Shown piece by piece: positions 1 to 8,245 of a stretch of DNA of 64,000 nt; position 1 is the first letter of the stretch, and every line of letters begins with the position of its first letter. The notes beneath the pieces are model-generated. The model made no database searches. It saw nothing but the letters and a program-made list of their open reading frames with translations, and was not told where the DNA came from. The position numbers were made by a program, and so were the translations under genes. Location: assembly GCF_020400585.1 (NCBI RefSeq), contig NZ_JAINVF010000007.1:239002-303001 (forward strand), given 5' to 3'. This stretch comes from Streptomyces sp. NK08204. Lineage in GTDB: Bacteria > Actinomycetota > Actinomycetes > Streptomycetales > Streptomycetaceae.

Positions 1-1155
1 GACGTCCGCCAGGCCCTGCGCACGGCGGCCGACGACCCGACCCGCCTGACGGACGCCGAGGCGCTGGCCCTGCTGCACGCGGACGGCCCGGCGCTGGACG
101 CCCTGTGCCGGGTCGCGGACGACGTGCGCAGGTCGGCCGTGGGCGACGACGTGACGTACATCGTCACCCGCAACATCAACTTCACCAACGTCTGCTACAC
201 CGGCTGCCGCTTCTGCGCCTTCGCGCAGCGCAGGACGGACGCCGACGCGTACACGCTGTCGCTGGAGCAGGTCGCGGACCGCGCCCAGCAGGCCTGGGAC
301 GTGGGCGCGGTCGAGGTGTGCATGCAGGGCGGCATCCATCCCGACCTGCCGGGGACGGCGTACTTCGACATCGCGAAGGCGGTGAAGGAGCGGGTGCCCG
401 GGATGCACGTGCACGCGTTCTCCCCGATGGAGGTGGTCAACGGCGCGACCAGGACGGGCATGTCCGTCCGCGAGTGGCTGGCGGCGGCGAAGGAAGCGGG
501 CCTGGACACCATTCCCGGTACGGCGGCGGAGATCCTGGACGACGAGGTCCGCTGGGTGCTGACCAAGGGCAAGCTGCCCACGGCGACCTGGATCGAGGTG
601 GTCACGACCGCCCACGAGCTGGGCATCCGCTCGTCCTCCACGATGATGTACGGGCACGTCGACCAGCCCCGCCACTGGCTGGGCCACCTGCGCACGCTGG
701 CTCGCATCCAGCGGGAGACGGGCGGCTTCACGGAGTTCGTGACACTCCCCTTCATCCATACGAACGCGCCGGTGTACCTGGCGGGCATCGCCCGGCCGGG
801 ACCGACGACGAGGGACAACCGCGCCGTGACGGCGATGGCCCGCCTCCTCCTCCACCCCTGGATCCCCAACATCCAGACAAGCTGGGTCAAGCTGGGCACA
901 GAGGGTGCGGCGGAGATGCTCCGCTCGGGGGCGAACGACCTGGGCGGCACGCTGATGGAGGAGACGATCTCCCGCATGGCGGGCTCGTCCTACGGCTCGT
1001 ACAAGTCGGTGCGGGACCTGGTGGCGGTCGCGGAGGCGGCCGGCCGCCCGGCGAAGCCGCGGACGACCCTGTACGGAGAGGTGCCGCAGGAGCGGCAGCG
1101 GGCGGCGGAGGCCTCCGACGGGCACCTGCCGGAGCTGCTGCCGGTGCTGGACTGA
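1..1155 (+). CDS. fbiC: FO synthase, C-terminal CofH half (partial, cut by window start)
   Basis: The frame is open from base 1, so this is the 3' part of a longer gene; 384 residues are visible. It shows the radical-SAM cluster motif CX3CX2C (CYTGCRFC, bases 193-216) and downstream signatures typical of the CofH half ([27 protein letters not shown]). In actinobacteria CofG and CofH are fused as FbiC, which makes the deazaflavin FO from tyrosine and a 5-amino-6-ribitylaminouracil precursor, the chromophore of coenzyme F420. The CofH half attaches the tyrosine-derived unit. The N-terminal half lies outside the window. A stand-alone cofH is possible but less likely in Streptomyces. Confidence 0.9.
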   Translation, partial: DVRQALRTAADDPTRLTDAEALALLHADGPALDALCRVADDVRRSAVGDDVTYIVTRNINFTNVCYTGCRFCAFAQRRTDADAYTLSLEQVADRAQQAWDVGAVEVCMQGGIHPDLPGTAYFDIAKAVKERVPGMHVHAFSPMEVVNGATRTGMSVREWLAAAKEAGLDTIPGTAAEILDDEVRWVLTKGKLPTATWIEVVTTAHELGIRSSSTMMYGHVDQPRHWLGHLRTLARIQRETGGFTEFVTLPFIHTNAPVYLAGIARPGPTTRDNRAVTAMARLLLHPWIPNIQTSWVKLGTEGAAEMLRSGANDLGGTLMEETISRMAGSSYGSYKSVRDLVAVAEAAGRPAKPRTTLYGEVPQERQRAAEASDGHLPELLPVLD

Positions 1156-1239
1156 GGTCCTGGCCCGAACGCGGACTGAGTACGATGATCCGACCCCTGT
1201 GCTGAGGAGGGGGACCCGTAGCGGAGGAGATGCGTACCC

Positions 1240-1806
1240 GTGGCTGCCCGACTGCCCTCGTGGGCCTGGGTCTCCGGACTGACGGCGGGAGCGACCGCCG
1301 CCGTCATCGCCCTGGCCGTGCAGGCGAACCACGGGCCGCATCCCACGGCCTCGACGTCTGTGAAGCCCCGCCCGTCGGCATCGGCGGGCGGCCACGCGTC
1401 CGCCACCCCGCAGCAGCCGTCGCCGCCCGCGCTGCCGGCGGACTCCGGCACGGGCCGCCGGATCGTGTACTCGCTCGGTGAGAAGCGGGTCTGGCTGGTG
1501 GACGCGACCGGCAAGGCGAGCCGGACGTTCACGGTGTGGCCGGGCACGGTGAACCCCCGGCCCGGCAGCTACTCGGTCATCAGGCGGGTCCAGTCCCTCA
1601 AGGGCTCGGACGGTGTCGAGATCGAGCACGTCATGTACTTCACCCTGGCGTCCGGTGTGAACGTGGCCTTCTCCAATGCCCTCGACGGCGCTTCACCGCC
1701 GCCCGCGAACGGCAAGAAGCTGGGCGGCATCCGTATGCACAAGGAGGACGGCGCCGCCCTGTGGGCCTTCGGCGATCAGGGCACGAAGGTGACGGTCGTC
1801 ACATAG
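1240..1806 (+). CDS. Membrane-anchored hypothetical protein with Pro/Ser-rich linker
   Basis: 188 aa from a GTG start, with GGAGGAG about 10 bases upstream. One hydrophobic segment (residues about 8-26) anchors the protein. A low-complexity Ala/Pro/Ser/His linker follows (about 30-68), then a compact beta-rich domain beginning RRIVYSLGEKRVWLVD. That opening is reminiscent of L,D-transpeptidase (YkuD) domains, but no His-Gly...Cys catalytic motif is present, so I do not assign that activity. The domain is probably outside the cell. Its stop codon overlaps the 3' end of the convergent DUF2165 gene by 8 bases. Confidence 0.7.
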   Translation: MAARLPSWAWVSGLTAGATAAVIALAVQANHGPHPTASTSVKPRPSASAGGHASATPQQPSPPALPADSGTGRRIVYSLGEKRVWLVDATGKASRTFTVWPGTVNPRPGSYSVIRRVQSLKGSDGVEIEHVMYFTLASGVNVAFSNALDGASPPPANGKKLGGIRMHKEDGAALWAFGDQGTKVTVVT

Positions 1807-2329
1807 ACCCCGCCTGGCGCCCGCCCGGCAGCTGGTTGACGACCAGCGCCACTCCGCTGAGCACGACCACCCGGGTCGCCGCCTCCAGCCCGTTCCAGCT
1901 CTTCGACTGCCACATCGCGAACCACTCACCGCCGATGGCGATGAACCCGGCACCGAAGAGCAGGAGCAGCATCAGCAGCCCGTAGGTGGAGTACCGCCGG
2001 GCGAGATCGACGTCCCGCCGCACCCAGAGGGACGTCCCCCAGATCAGGACGAGGGCGGCCACCGACTCCCACACGATGATCGCCACGTAAGCGGTGTCCT
2101 GAAGCCCCTTGCTGGTGATCGCGCGCCACATCAGGTCGTCGTCCCTGAAGGTCGTGTCCATGGCGAGCACATGCTCCACGAACTGCTGGTTGGTCCCGAA
2201 GTCGGTGATGTTCCCGAAGGCGACGAGGGCGATGTAGAGGGCGACCGTGCCCGTGAGAACGCCGGAGGCGAGATCGAGGCCGGTGCGCCGTGCGGGGGTG
2301 ACGGGAGTCCGTGGGGGGGTGGTGGTCAT
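1799..2329 (-). CDS. DUF2165 family small integral membrane protein
   Basis: 176 aa, almost all membrane-embedded. Four hydrophobic segments are visible (about residues 22-40, 75-98, 110-133 and 150-166) with conserved-looking polar signatures between them (TNQQFVEHVLAMDTTF, then WRAI). Length and four-helix layout match DUF2165, a family of unknown function. The ATG at 2329 was chosen because the much longer upstream extension is antisense to the neighbouring ATPase. It is divergent from that ATPase with a short intergenic gap and convergent with the anchored protein at 1240. Confidence 0.75.
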   Translation of the reverse strand: MTTTPPRTPVTPARRTGLDLASGVLTGTVALYIALVAFGNITDFGTNQQFVEHVLAMDTTFRDDDLMWRAITSKGLQDTAYVAIIVWESVAALVLIWGTSLWVRRDVDLARRYSTYGLLMLLLLFGAGFIAIGGEWFAMWQSKSWNGLEAATRVVVLSGVALVVNQLPGGRQAGSM

Positions 2330-2411
2330 GGCGGGATTCTCCCCGGGGAACGCCACCTCGTCTCCTGCGCATTGAGCCAGAATGGAACGGCCGAGGGGGA
2401 AGGGCATACGC

Positions 2412-4841
2412 ATGGTGCAGGCGCGGCCGTCGATGCAGGAGCTGATCGGGCGACGGAGACGGGCAGGGTTCGTCGGCCGGAGCGACGAACGGGCGGCGTT
2501 CCGGGAGAACCTGGACCTGCCGCCCGAGGACGAACGCCACCGCTTCCTCTTCCACGTCCACGGCAACGCGGGTGTCGGAAAGACATTCCTGGTACGGGAG
2601 TTGGAGCAGATCGCGCGGGAGCGGGGCGCGCTGACGGCGTACGTCGACGAGGGCGTGGGCAGCATCCCGGAGGCCATGGCGGCCATCAGCCGTGAATTCC
2701 TGCGGCAGGGCAGGGAGTTCAAGAGGCTCGACAAGGCGTTGGGCATGTACCGGGAACGGCGGCACGAGGCCGAAGTGGTGATGGCCGGGCTGGAGCCGGA
2801 CCCGGACGGCCCGTCGGCGGTGACGGCGACGGCGGTACGGGCGGGACTGGCCGGCCTGAGCATGCTGCCGGGGGCCGGTCCTTTCGTGGGCGCGGTCGAC
2901 CCCGCCCAACTGGCCCAGTACGCCGACCGGTTGCGGCGTGGCCTCAGCGCCCGGTTCGGCAACCAGGACGACGTGCAACTGGTGCTGTCCCCCGAGCGGG
3001 AGCTGACTCCCAGACTGCTCGACGAGTTGGCTGCCGTGGCCGCCGCCGCACCCTGGATCGTCCTGTTCTTCGACACCTACGAAAGGACCGGACCGTTCGT
3101 CGACGGCTGGCTGCACGAGCTGATGACGACCGACCGGCACGGGGCGCTGCCCGCCAACGTGGTCGTGGTCACGGCAGGCCGGCGACTCTTCGACACGGCC
3201 CGCTGGGGCGGCTTCGCCGACTTCATGACGGACCTGCCGCTCGGCCCGTTCACGGAGGCGGAGGCCCGGGGCCTGCTCGCGGACCGCGGCGTGCGGGACG
3301 AGTCGGTCGTCGCGGAGGTGCTGCGGCTGACGGCCGGACTGCCGGTTCTCGTCTCCACCCTCGCGGAGGCGAGGCCCACCGATCCGGGCGACGTGGGGGA
3401 TCCGAGCGCGGATGCCGTGGAGCGGTTCCTGAAGTGGGAGCGGGATCCCGTGCGGCGGGGGCTGGCTCTGGCCTGTGCGCTGCCCCGGCGGCTCGACGCG
3501 GACGTGTTCCGGGCCGTGGCGGAGTGCGGCGAGGAGGAACTCGACGCCCTGTACGGCTGGGTGCGGGAACTGCCCTTTGTCGACGGGCGCGGTGAGGCGG
3601 TGCGGTACCACGACGTCGTCCGAGCACCGATGCTCCGGCTGCAGCGGGCACGGTCGCCCCGGAGGTGGGGCGAGCTGCAGCGCCGGCTGACGGAGGTGTT
3701 CGGGCAGTGGCGTCATGAGATCGAAGGGGCCCGGGACACCGAGGAGCTGTGGACGGACGAGGAGTGGCGGGAACTGCGGCTGGCCGAGTCCTATCACCGG
3801 CTGTGCACGGGGGACCGGCAAGCGCTGCCGGTGCTGCTGCGGGAGTTCGTCCACGCCTGCGCCTCCGGTGACGCCACGGCACAACGGTGGGCGCGGGCCC
3901 TTGTGGACGCGGGCCAGGACGCCGACCTGGGGACCGTGGCCCGCTGGGGGAGCGATCTGACGCAGGCCCTCGATGACGGAGGAGTGGCCGCCGCACTCGG
4001 CCGGCTGCTGCACCGGGCGGCGCTCGACGAGCCGGAACGGGCACTCGCTCACGCGCTGCGCGGCAACAGCCTGCGGCGCACCGGGGCGTACGACGAGGCG
4101 CTGGCCGCGTACGGGAAGGCCATCGAGCTGGATCGCGGGCTGGCGCGGGCCTACCGCGGCCGGGCGCTGGCCCACGGCGAACTGGGTGACTACGGGGCGG
4201 CACTCGCGGACATCGAACAGGCCGTGGCGCTTGCGCCGGACTACCCGTGGAGTCATGCGGTGCGCGGCGAGTACCACCGCATGCTCCGCCATCACGACGA
4301 GGCGATCCAGCACCTGGACGAGGCGATCCGGCTCGACCCGACCAGCGACTTCGCCTGGGCCTCCCGGGGCGCGACCCGCCTCGCCCGGGGTGAACTCGAC
4401 CGGGCTCTCGAGGATCTGGACCACGCCCTGGAACTCAACCCGGACTACGCGTGGGCGCTCGCCCGCCGGGCCCGCGTATGGCGCGCCCGGTCCGAGCCCG
4501 GCCGTCAGCTCGCCGACCTGGACCGCGCCCTCGCCCTGCAGCCGGACTGGTCCTGGGGCCGCTGCGAACGCGGCGACGCCCTCCGCGTGGCCGGGCGCGA
4601 CGAGGAAGCCCTCGCCGACTACGACCGCGCGCTCGCCCTCGATCCCGAATACGCGTCGGCGTACGCGAGCCGGGGGGCGTCGTTGTCCAACCTCGGCCGT
4701 CACACGCAGGCACTGGCCGACCTCGACCACGCCCTCCGGCTGAGGCCGGAGTACCCCTGGGCGGAGCGCCAACGGGAAAACGTCCTCAGCGCCCTGTCAT
4801 CGCAGGCGATGCACCGCGAAGGCCAGGAACCGGGTCCATGA
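2412..4841 (+). CDS. P-loop ATPase with C-terminal TPR array (STAND-like)
   Basis: 809 aa. The start at 2412 is preferred over the in-frame ATG at 2382 because a purine-rich site (GAGGGGGAAGGG) lies just upstream. Walker A is GNAGVGKT at residues 51-58 and Walker B is WIVLFFDTYE near 215-224. A short glycine-rich hydrophobic stretch lies at about 145-162. From about 540 to 795 there are roughly seven TPR units (YDEALAAYGKAIELD type). This is the nucleotide-switch plus ligand-sensing layout of STAND signalling ATPases; no N-terminal effector or DNA-binding domain is recognisable. The product is probably cytoplasmic. A role in regulation or defence is possible but not shown by the sequence. Confidence 0.75.
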   Translation: MVQARPSMQELIGRRRRAGFVGRSDERAAFRENLDLPPEDERHRFLFHVHGNAGVGKTFLVRELEQIARERGALTAYVDEGVGSIPEAMAAISREFLRQGREFKRLDKALGMYRERRHEAEVVMAGLEPDPDGPSAVTATAVRAGLAGLSMLPGAGPFVGAVDPAQLAQYADRLRRGLSARFGNQDDVQLVLSPERELTPRLLDELAAVAAAAPWIVLFFDTYERTGPFVDGWLHELMTTDRHGALPANVVVVTAGRRLFDTARWGGFADFMTDLPLGPFTEAEARGLLADRGVRDESVVAEVLRLTAGLPVLVSTLAEARPTDPGDVGDPSADAVERFLKWERDPVRRGLALACALPRRLDADVFRAVAECGEEELDALYGWVRELPFVDGRGEAVRYHDVVRAPMLRLQRARSPRRWGELQRRLTEVFGQWRHEIEGARDTEELWTDEEWRELRLAESYHRLCTGDRQALPVLLREFVHACASGDATAQRWARALVDAGQDADLGTVARWGSDLTQALDDGGVAAALGRLLHRAALDEPERALAHALRGNSLRRTGAYDEALAAYGKAIELDRGLARAYRGRALAHGELGDYGAALADIEQAVALAPDYPWSHAVRGEYHRMLRHHDEAIQHLDEAIRLDPTSDFAWASRGATRLARGELDRALEDLDHALELNPDYAWALARRARVWRARSEPGRQLADLDRALALQPDWSWGRCERGDALRVAGRDEEALADYDRALALDPEYASAYASRGASLSNLGRHTQALADLDHALRLRPEYPWAERQRENVLSALSSQAMHREGQEPGP

Positions 4842-5040
4842 GAAGTCCCGGAAGGCGAGCTGGACGCCGCATTTCCGTCCGCGGCGGCAGGAGCGTGCCC
4901 GCCCTGGGACACGACGTCGTCATGGTGGGCCGACCTCTCGAAGTGCCCCGCCGAGGCTGATTTGCCCCAGTGAACTGCCGCCTCCGGTCGATTACAGTGC
5001 TGTGCGTCGTACGTACGGACGGTTCCGTGGGGAGGTCTGG

Positions 5041-6156
5041 GTGGGTGCGACAGCCGGGCCCGTCTGGGGGCGCGCCGAGCAACAGGACTTCCGGAGCCGA
5101 GTGCGCGGCACGCTGCTCGGCGGTGCCGTCGGGGACGCGCTCGGCGGGCCCGTGGACACGCTCGCCCTGGAGGAGATCCGCTCCGTGCACGGCGGCGAGG
5201 GCCTGCTCGACCTGGCCTTCGGGCACGGCCGGCGCGGCACCGTCACCCACCACACCCAGCTCACCCTCTTCACCGTGGACGGGCTGATACGCGCCCAGGT
5301 GCGCCGCGACACCGGCGCCTGGCATCCGCCGACCGACCTGCACCGGGCGTACCGGCGCTGGGCGGCCACCCAGCGGGACTGGGGGCCCGACGAGCGCCGC
5401 GAGGACGACGGCTGGCTGGCGCGCGAGGAGTGGCTGTACGCCCGCCGTGACCCGACACGGGCCCTGCTCATCGGCTTCGGTGACGACACCATGGGGACTT
5501 TGCAGACACCGAAGAACCCCGGCGAACTGGGGCCGGAGGCGGTCGCCCGGTCCGCGCCGTTCGGGCTGCTGGTCGGCTGGGAACCCCAGCTCGTCGTGCA
5601 ACTGGCCGTGGAGTGCGCGGCCCAGACCCACGGGCACCCCGTCGCCGCCCTGTCGGCGGGCGCGTACGCGGTGATCGTGCACGCGCTGGCCCGCGGCGAC
5701 AGTCTGGACGGCGCCGTGCAGCGTGCTCTCGCCCTGCTCGCGGCCCGCCCCGGCCACGAGCCCGTGACGGACGCCCTGCAGCACGCGCTCGGCGCGGTAC
5801 GGCAGGGTCTGCCGACGCCGGCACGCGTGGAGGAACTCGCGGGGGACGCCACCGCCGACAGCCTGCTCGCCGCGTCCGTCTACTGCGCACTGGTATGCGA
5901 GGACGTACGGCACGGCCTGTGCCTGGCGGTGAACCAGAGCGGCCCCTCGGCCGCCGCGGGCGCCCTCACCGGCGGCCTCCTCGGCGCCCTGCACGGCGAA
6001 ACCGCCCTCCCCCCGGCCTGGCTCGCCGAACTGGAGGGCCGCCCGACCCTCCTGGTCCTGGCCGACGACTTCGCGATGGAGATGACCCAGGGGCCCGCGC
6101 TGCACGGACCGGCGGGAGCCTCTTCGGGGTGGCTGGCGAGGTACCCGCGGGGTTAG
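5041..6156 (+). CDS. ADP-ribosylglycohydrolase-family protein, probably catalytically dead
   Basis: 371 aa from GTG at 5041, with GGGGAGG five bases upstream; an in-frame ATG at 5002 lacks a site. The fold signatures are present: GTLLGGAVGDALGG at the N-terminus and AAGALTGGLLGALHG at the C-terminus. In active family members the first metal motif reads T-D-D-T and the second is acidic. Here the first reads T-H-H-T (codons cac cac, near 5250-5261) and the second reads NQSGPS. Both acidic metal-binding sites are therefore lost, although the rest of the protein is well preserved. Family enzymes remove ADP-ribose from proteins or dinitrogenase reductase; this copy may only bind a ligand. Confidence 0.8.
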   Translation: MGATAGPVWGRAEQQDFRSRVRGTLLGGAVGDALGGPVDTLALEEIRSVHGGEGLLDLAFGHGRRGTVTHHTQLTLFTVDGLIRAQVRRDTGAWHPPTDLHRAYRRWAATQRDWGPDERREDDGWLAREEWLYARRDPTRALLIGFGDDTMGTLQTPKNPGELGPEAVARSAPFGLLVGWEPQLVVQLAVECAAQTHGHPVAALSAGAYAVIVHALARGDSLDGAVQRALALLAARPGHEPVTDALQHALGAVRQGLPTPARVEELAGDATADSLLAASVYCALVCEDVRHGLCLAVNQSGPSAAAGALTGGLLGALHGETALPPAWLAELEGRPTLLVLADDFAMEMTQGPALHGPAGASSGWLARYPRG

Positions 6157-6160
6157 TCCG

Positions 6161-8077
6161 TCACTTCAGCGCGTCGGGGCAAGGAGTACCGCGCGGCAAC
6201 TGGTACGGCGCGGCCAGCCGGTACGTCCCCGCCTTCGGCGCCAGCAGCATCGTCCACTTGTCGCCGTTGGGATCCTCCGGCGTCTCCATCAGACATCCGT
6301 TGGCGTTCTCGTACGACCGCCCGTCCGACAGCTTGTGCGGGGGCTTCAGGCTCTTGCCGTGATCGTCCACGATGCTCAGCCAGGGCGAGTACGGGATCCG
6401 GATGAGGATCCGTCCGGCCCTGCGCACCTCGATCGTCAGCTCGCCCTGCTCGGCCCGGTCCACCACCGCGTGGGGCTCGGCGAGCGGCGTCGGGTCGGTC
6501 ACCTGGAACAGCTGCCAGTTCGCGTCGCCCCAGATCTGGCTCAGGTACGGCATCCCGCGCTGCAGCAGCTCGCGCTCGCGCTGGCCGCCGTCCCCGTCCG
6601 GGTTGTCCTTGGGCAGCACCACGAAGTGCACGGCCCACCGCTGGAGCCACTCGTGGTAGTTCGCCGAGTTCAGCGTGTCGTCGTAGAAGAGCGGGTTGCG
6701 CTCCATGTCGGCCTGGCGGTTCCAGCCGCGCGCCAGGTTGACGTACGGCGCGAGCGCGGAGGCCTCGCGGTGCGAGCGGGCCGGGACCACCTCGACACGG
6801 CCCTTCTCGGCGCCGACCTTCTGCAGCTCGTTCACCAGCGGGGCCAGTTCCCGGGCCCAGGACGCCGCCGGGGTCGTGTGGATGATGTCGTCCACCGACT
6901 TGACGCCGATCCAGGCGACGAAGCCCAGGAAGGCCAGCACGGTCAGGTACCACTTGCGCGACTTGCGCACCGTGAACGGCAGCGCCGCGATCAGCGTCAC
7001 ACCCGCGAAAAGCATCGGCAGCCGCGATATGTTCGAGCCGATCTGCGAGCTGATCAGCCACACGAGGACGACACCGACGCTGTACACGGCCGCCGTCAGC
7101 CGGACGGTGATCCACTCCTTGGGGACGAGGAACAGGATGAGCAGGCCGTAGGACAGGGGCAGGATCACCGAGAAGATCGTCATCGGCTGCGTGCCGGAGA
7201 ACGGGAACAGCCACGCCGAGACGGCGACCACCACCGAGGGCGCCAGGCCCAGCGCCCAGGCGCCCGGCCGCCGCTTCTGGAGGAACAGCGCGACCGCGAT
7301 CAGGCCCACGAAGAGCCCCGCGACCGGCGAGCCCATGGTGGCGAGCGCGGCCAGCGGTGCGGTGATCAGGGCCTTCGCCCAGCGTTTGGACCGCCACCGG
7401 TACGGCCAGCAGAAGACCGTCGCGACCGCGCCGAGCGCGAACATGGTGCCGAGCCCGAAGGTCACCCGCCCGGAGATCGCGTTGCAGACGAACGCGAAGA
7501 CCCCGGCGAGCGAGGCCCACAGCGGGTTCTTCACCGCACGGCTGCGGATCAGGACGAGCGTCAGCAGGCCCGCCGACACCGTCCCGGCGATCATCATCGT
7601 CGTACGCACGCCGAGAACCGACATCAGATACGGCGACACCACGCTGTACGACACCGGGTGCATGCCGCCGTACCAGGCGAGGTTGTACGCCGAGTCGGGG
7701 TGACGGCCGACGAACTCGGCCCAGGCGTCCTGCGCCGCGAGGTCGCCACCACTGTTCGCGAACGTGAAGAACCAGATGATGTGCAGCACGCCCGAGAGGG
7801 CCGTCATGGACAGCACGGGGTGGGCGAGCAGCCGCTGCCGGAGGGGTTCGGCGGCGGAGAGAAGGCGCGCCGGTCCGGGGTTGCGGCGGCCGTACGGGCC
7901 GTCGTCACCGACGTCGTCACGACGGTCGTGACGGCTGTTGTGACGACTGCTCGTGTCAGTCGCGCCCGTCCCCCCGGTCCCGCCGGTCGCGGACAGGCGT
8001 ATTCGTGGGCCGGACCCGGAGGTGGATCCCGGGCCCGGATCGGCGTCGTCGGCGCGTGTCGGCTCCGCTGTGGCCAC
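6161..8077 (-). CDS. Large polytopic membrane protein with extracytoplasmic C-terminal domain
   Basis: 638 aa from GTG at 8077, preceded by GGGGAG; a longer in-frame ATG start at 8164 exists. A Gly/Thr/Arg-rich cytoplasmic N-terminus of about 60 residues is followed by ten or more hydrophobic helices (about residues 85-420) and then about 210 soluble residues. The first loop carries DLAAQDAWAEFVGRHPDSAYNLAWYGGMHP. Such proteins are often auto-annotated as MFS transporters in Streptomyces, but the acidic first loop and large C-terminal domain look more like a GT-C type membrane glycosyltransferase. I cannot decide between these. It is convergent with the ADP-ribosylglycohydrolase gene, 4 bases apart. 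Confidence 0.65.
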   Translation of the reverse strand: MATAEPTRADDADPGPGSTSGSGPRIRLSATGGTGGTGATDTSSRHNSRHDRRDDVGDDGPYGRRNPGPARLLSAAEPLRQRLLAHPVLSMTALSGVLHIIWFFTFANSGGDLAAQDAWAEFVGRHPDSAYNLAWYGGMHPVSYSVVSPYLMSVLGVRTTMMIAGTVSAGLLTLVLIRSRAVKNPLWASLAGVFAFVCNAISGRVTFGLGTMFALGAVATVFCWPYRWRSKRWAKALITAPLAALATMGSPVAGLFVGLIAVALFLQKRRPGAWALGLAPSVVVAVSAWLFPFSGTQPMTIFSVILPLSYGLLILFLVPKEWITVRLTAAVYSVGVVLVWLISSQIGSNISRLPMLFAGVTLIAALPFTVRKSRKWYLTVLAFLGFVAWIGVKSVDDIIHTTPAASWARELAPLVNELQKVGAEKGRVEVVPARSHREASALAPYVNLARGWNRQADMERNPLFYDDTLNSANYHEWLQRWAVHFVVLPKDNPDGDGGQRERELLQRGMPYLSQIWGDANWQLFQVTDPTPLAEPHAVVDRAEQGELTIEVRRAGRILIRIPYSPWLSIVDDHGKSLKPPHKLSDGRSYENANGCLMETPEDPNGDKWTMLLAPKAGTYRLAAPYQLPRGTPCPDALK

Positions 8078-8245
8078 CTGTAGGCACTCCCCGTGTCCCT
8101 GTCCCGTCTTCTTTTCTCGGCCGCGTCCCCGCGACCTGCCCCGATTCGTGACGCTAGCACGCACCCCGCCGCCGGGCCGCGTCGGCGGGGTACGAGGGAC
8201 GTGGACGGGGGTCCGGGTCGGCGAAGACGGGTCAGCGGAGACGGG

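Noticed and set aside
1240..1806. L,D-transpeptidase assignment for the anchored protein
   Set aside because: The opening of the domain is similar, but the catalytic His-Gly...Cys motif is missing.
1926..4772. A 948-codon open frame on the minus strand opposite the P-loop/TPR ATPase
   Set aside because: It is a high-GC antisense shadow. It has Arg/Pro/His-rich text without domains, while the + frame shows Walker motifs and TPRs.
6335..8083. A 580-codon + frame opposite the polytopic membrane protein
   Set aside because: It is dominated by Arg, Asp and His with no hydrophobic helices or motifs; it is a shadow of a membrane protein gene.
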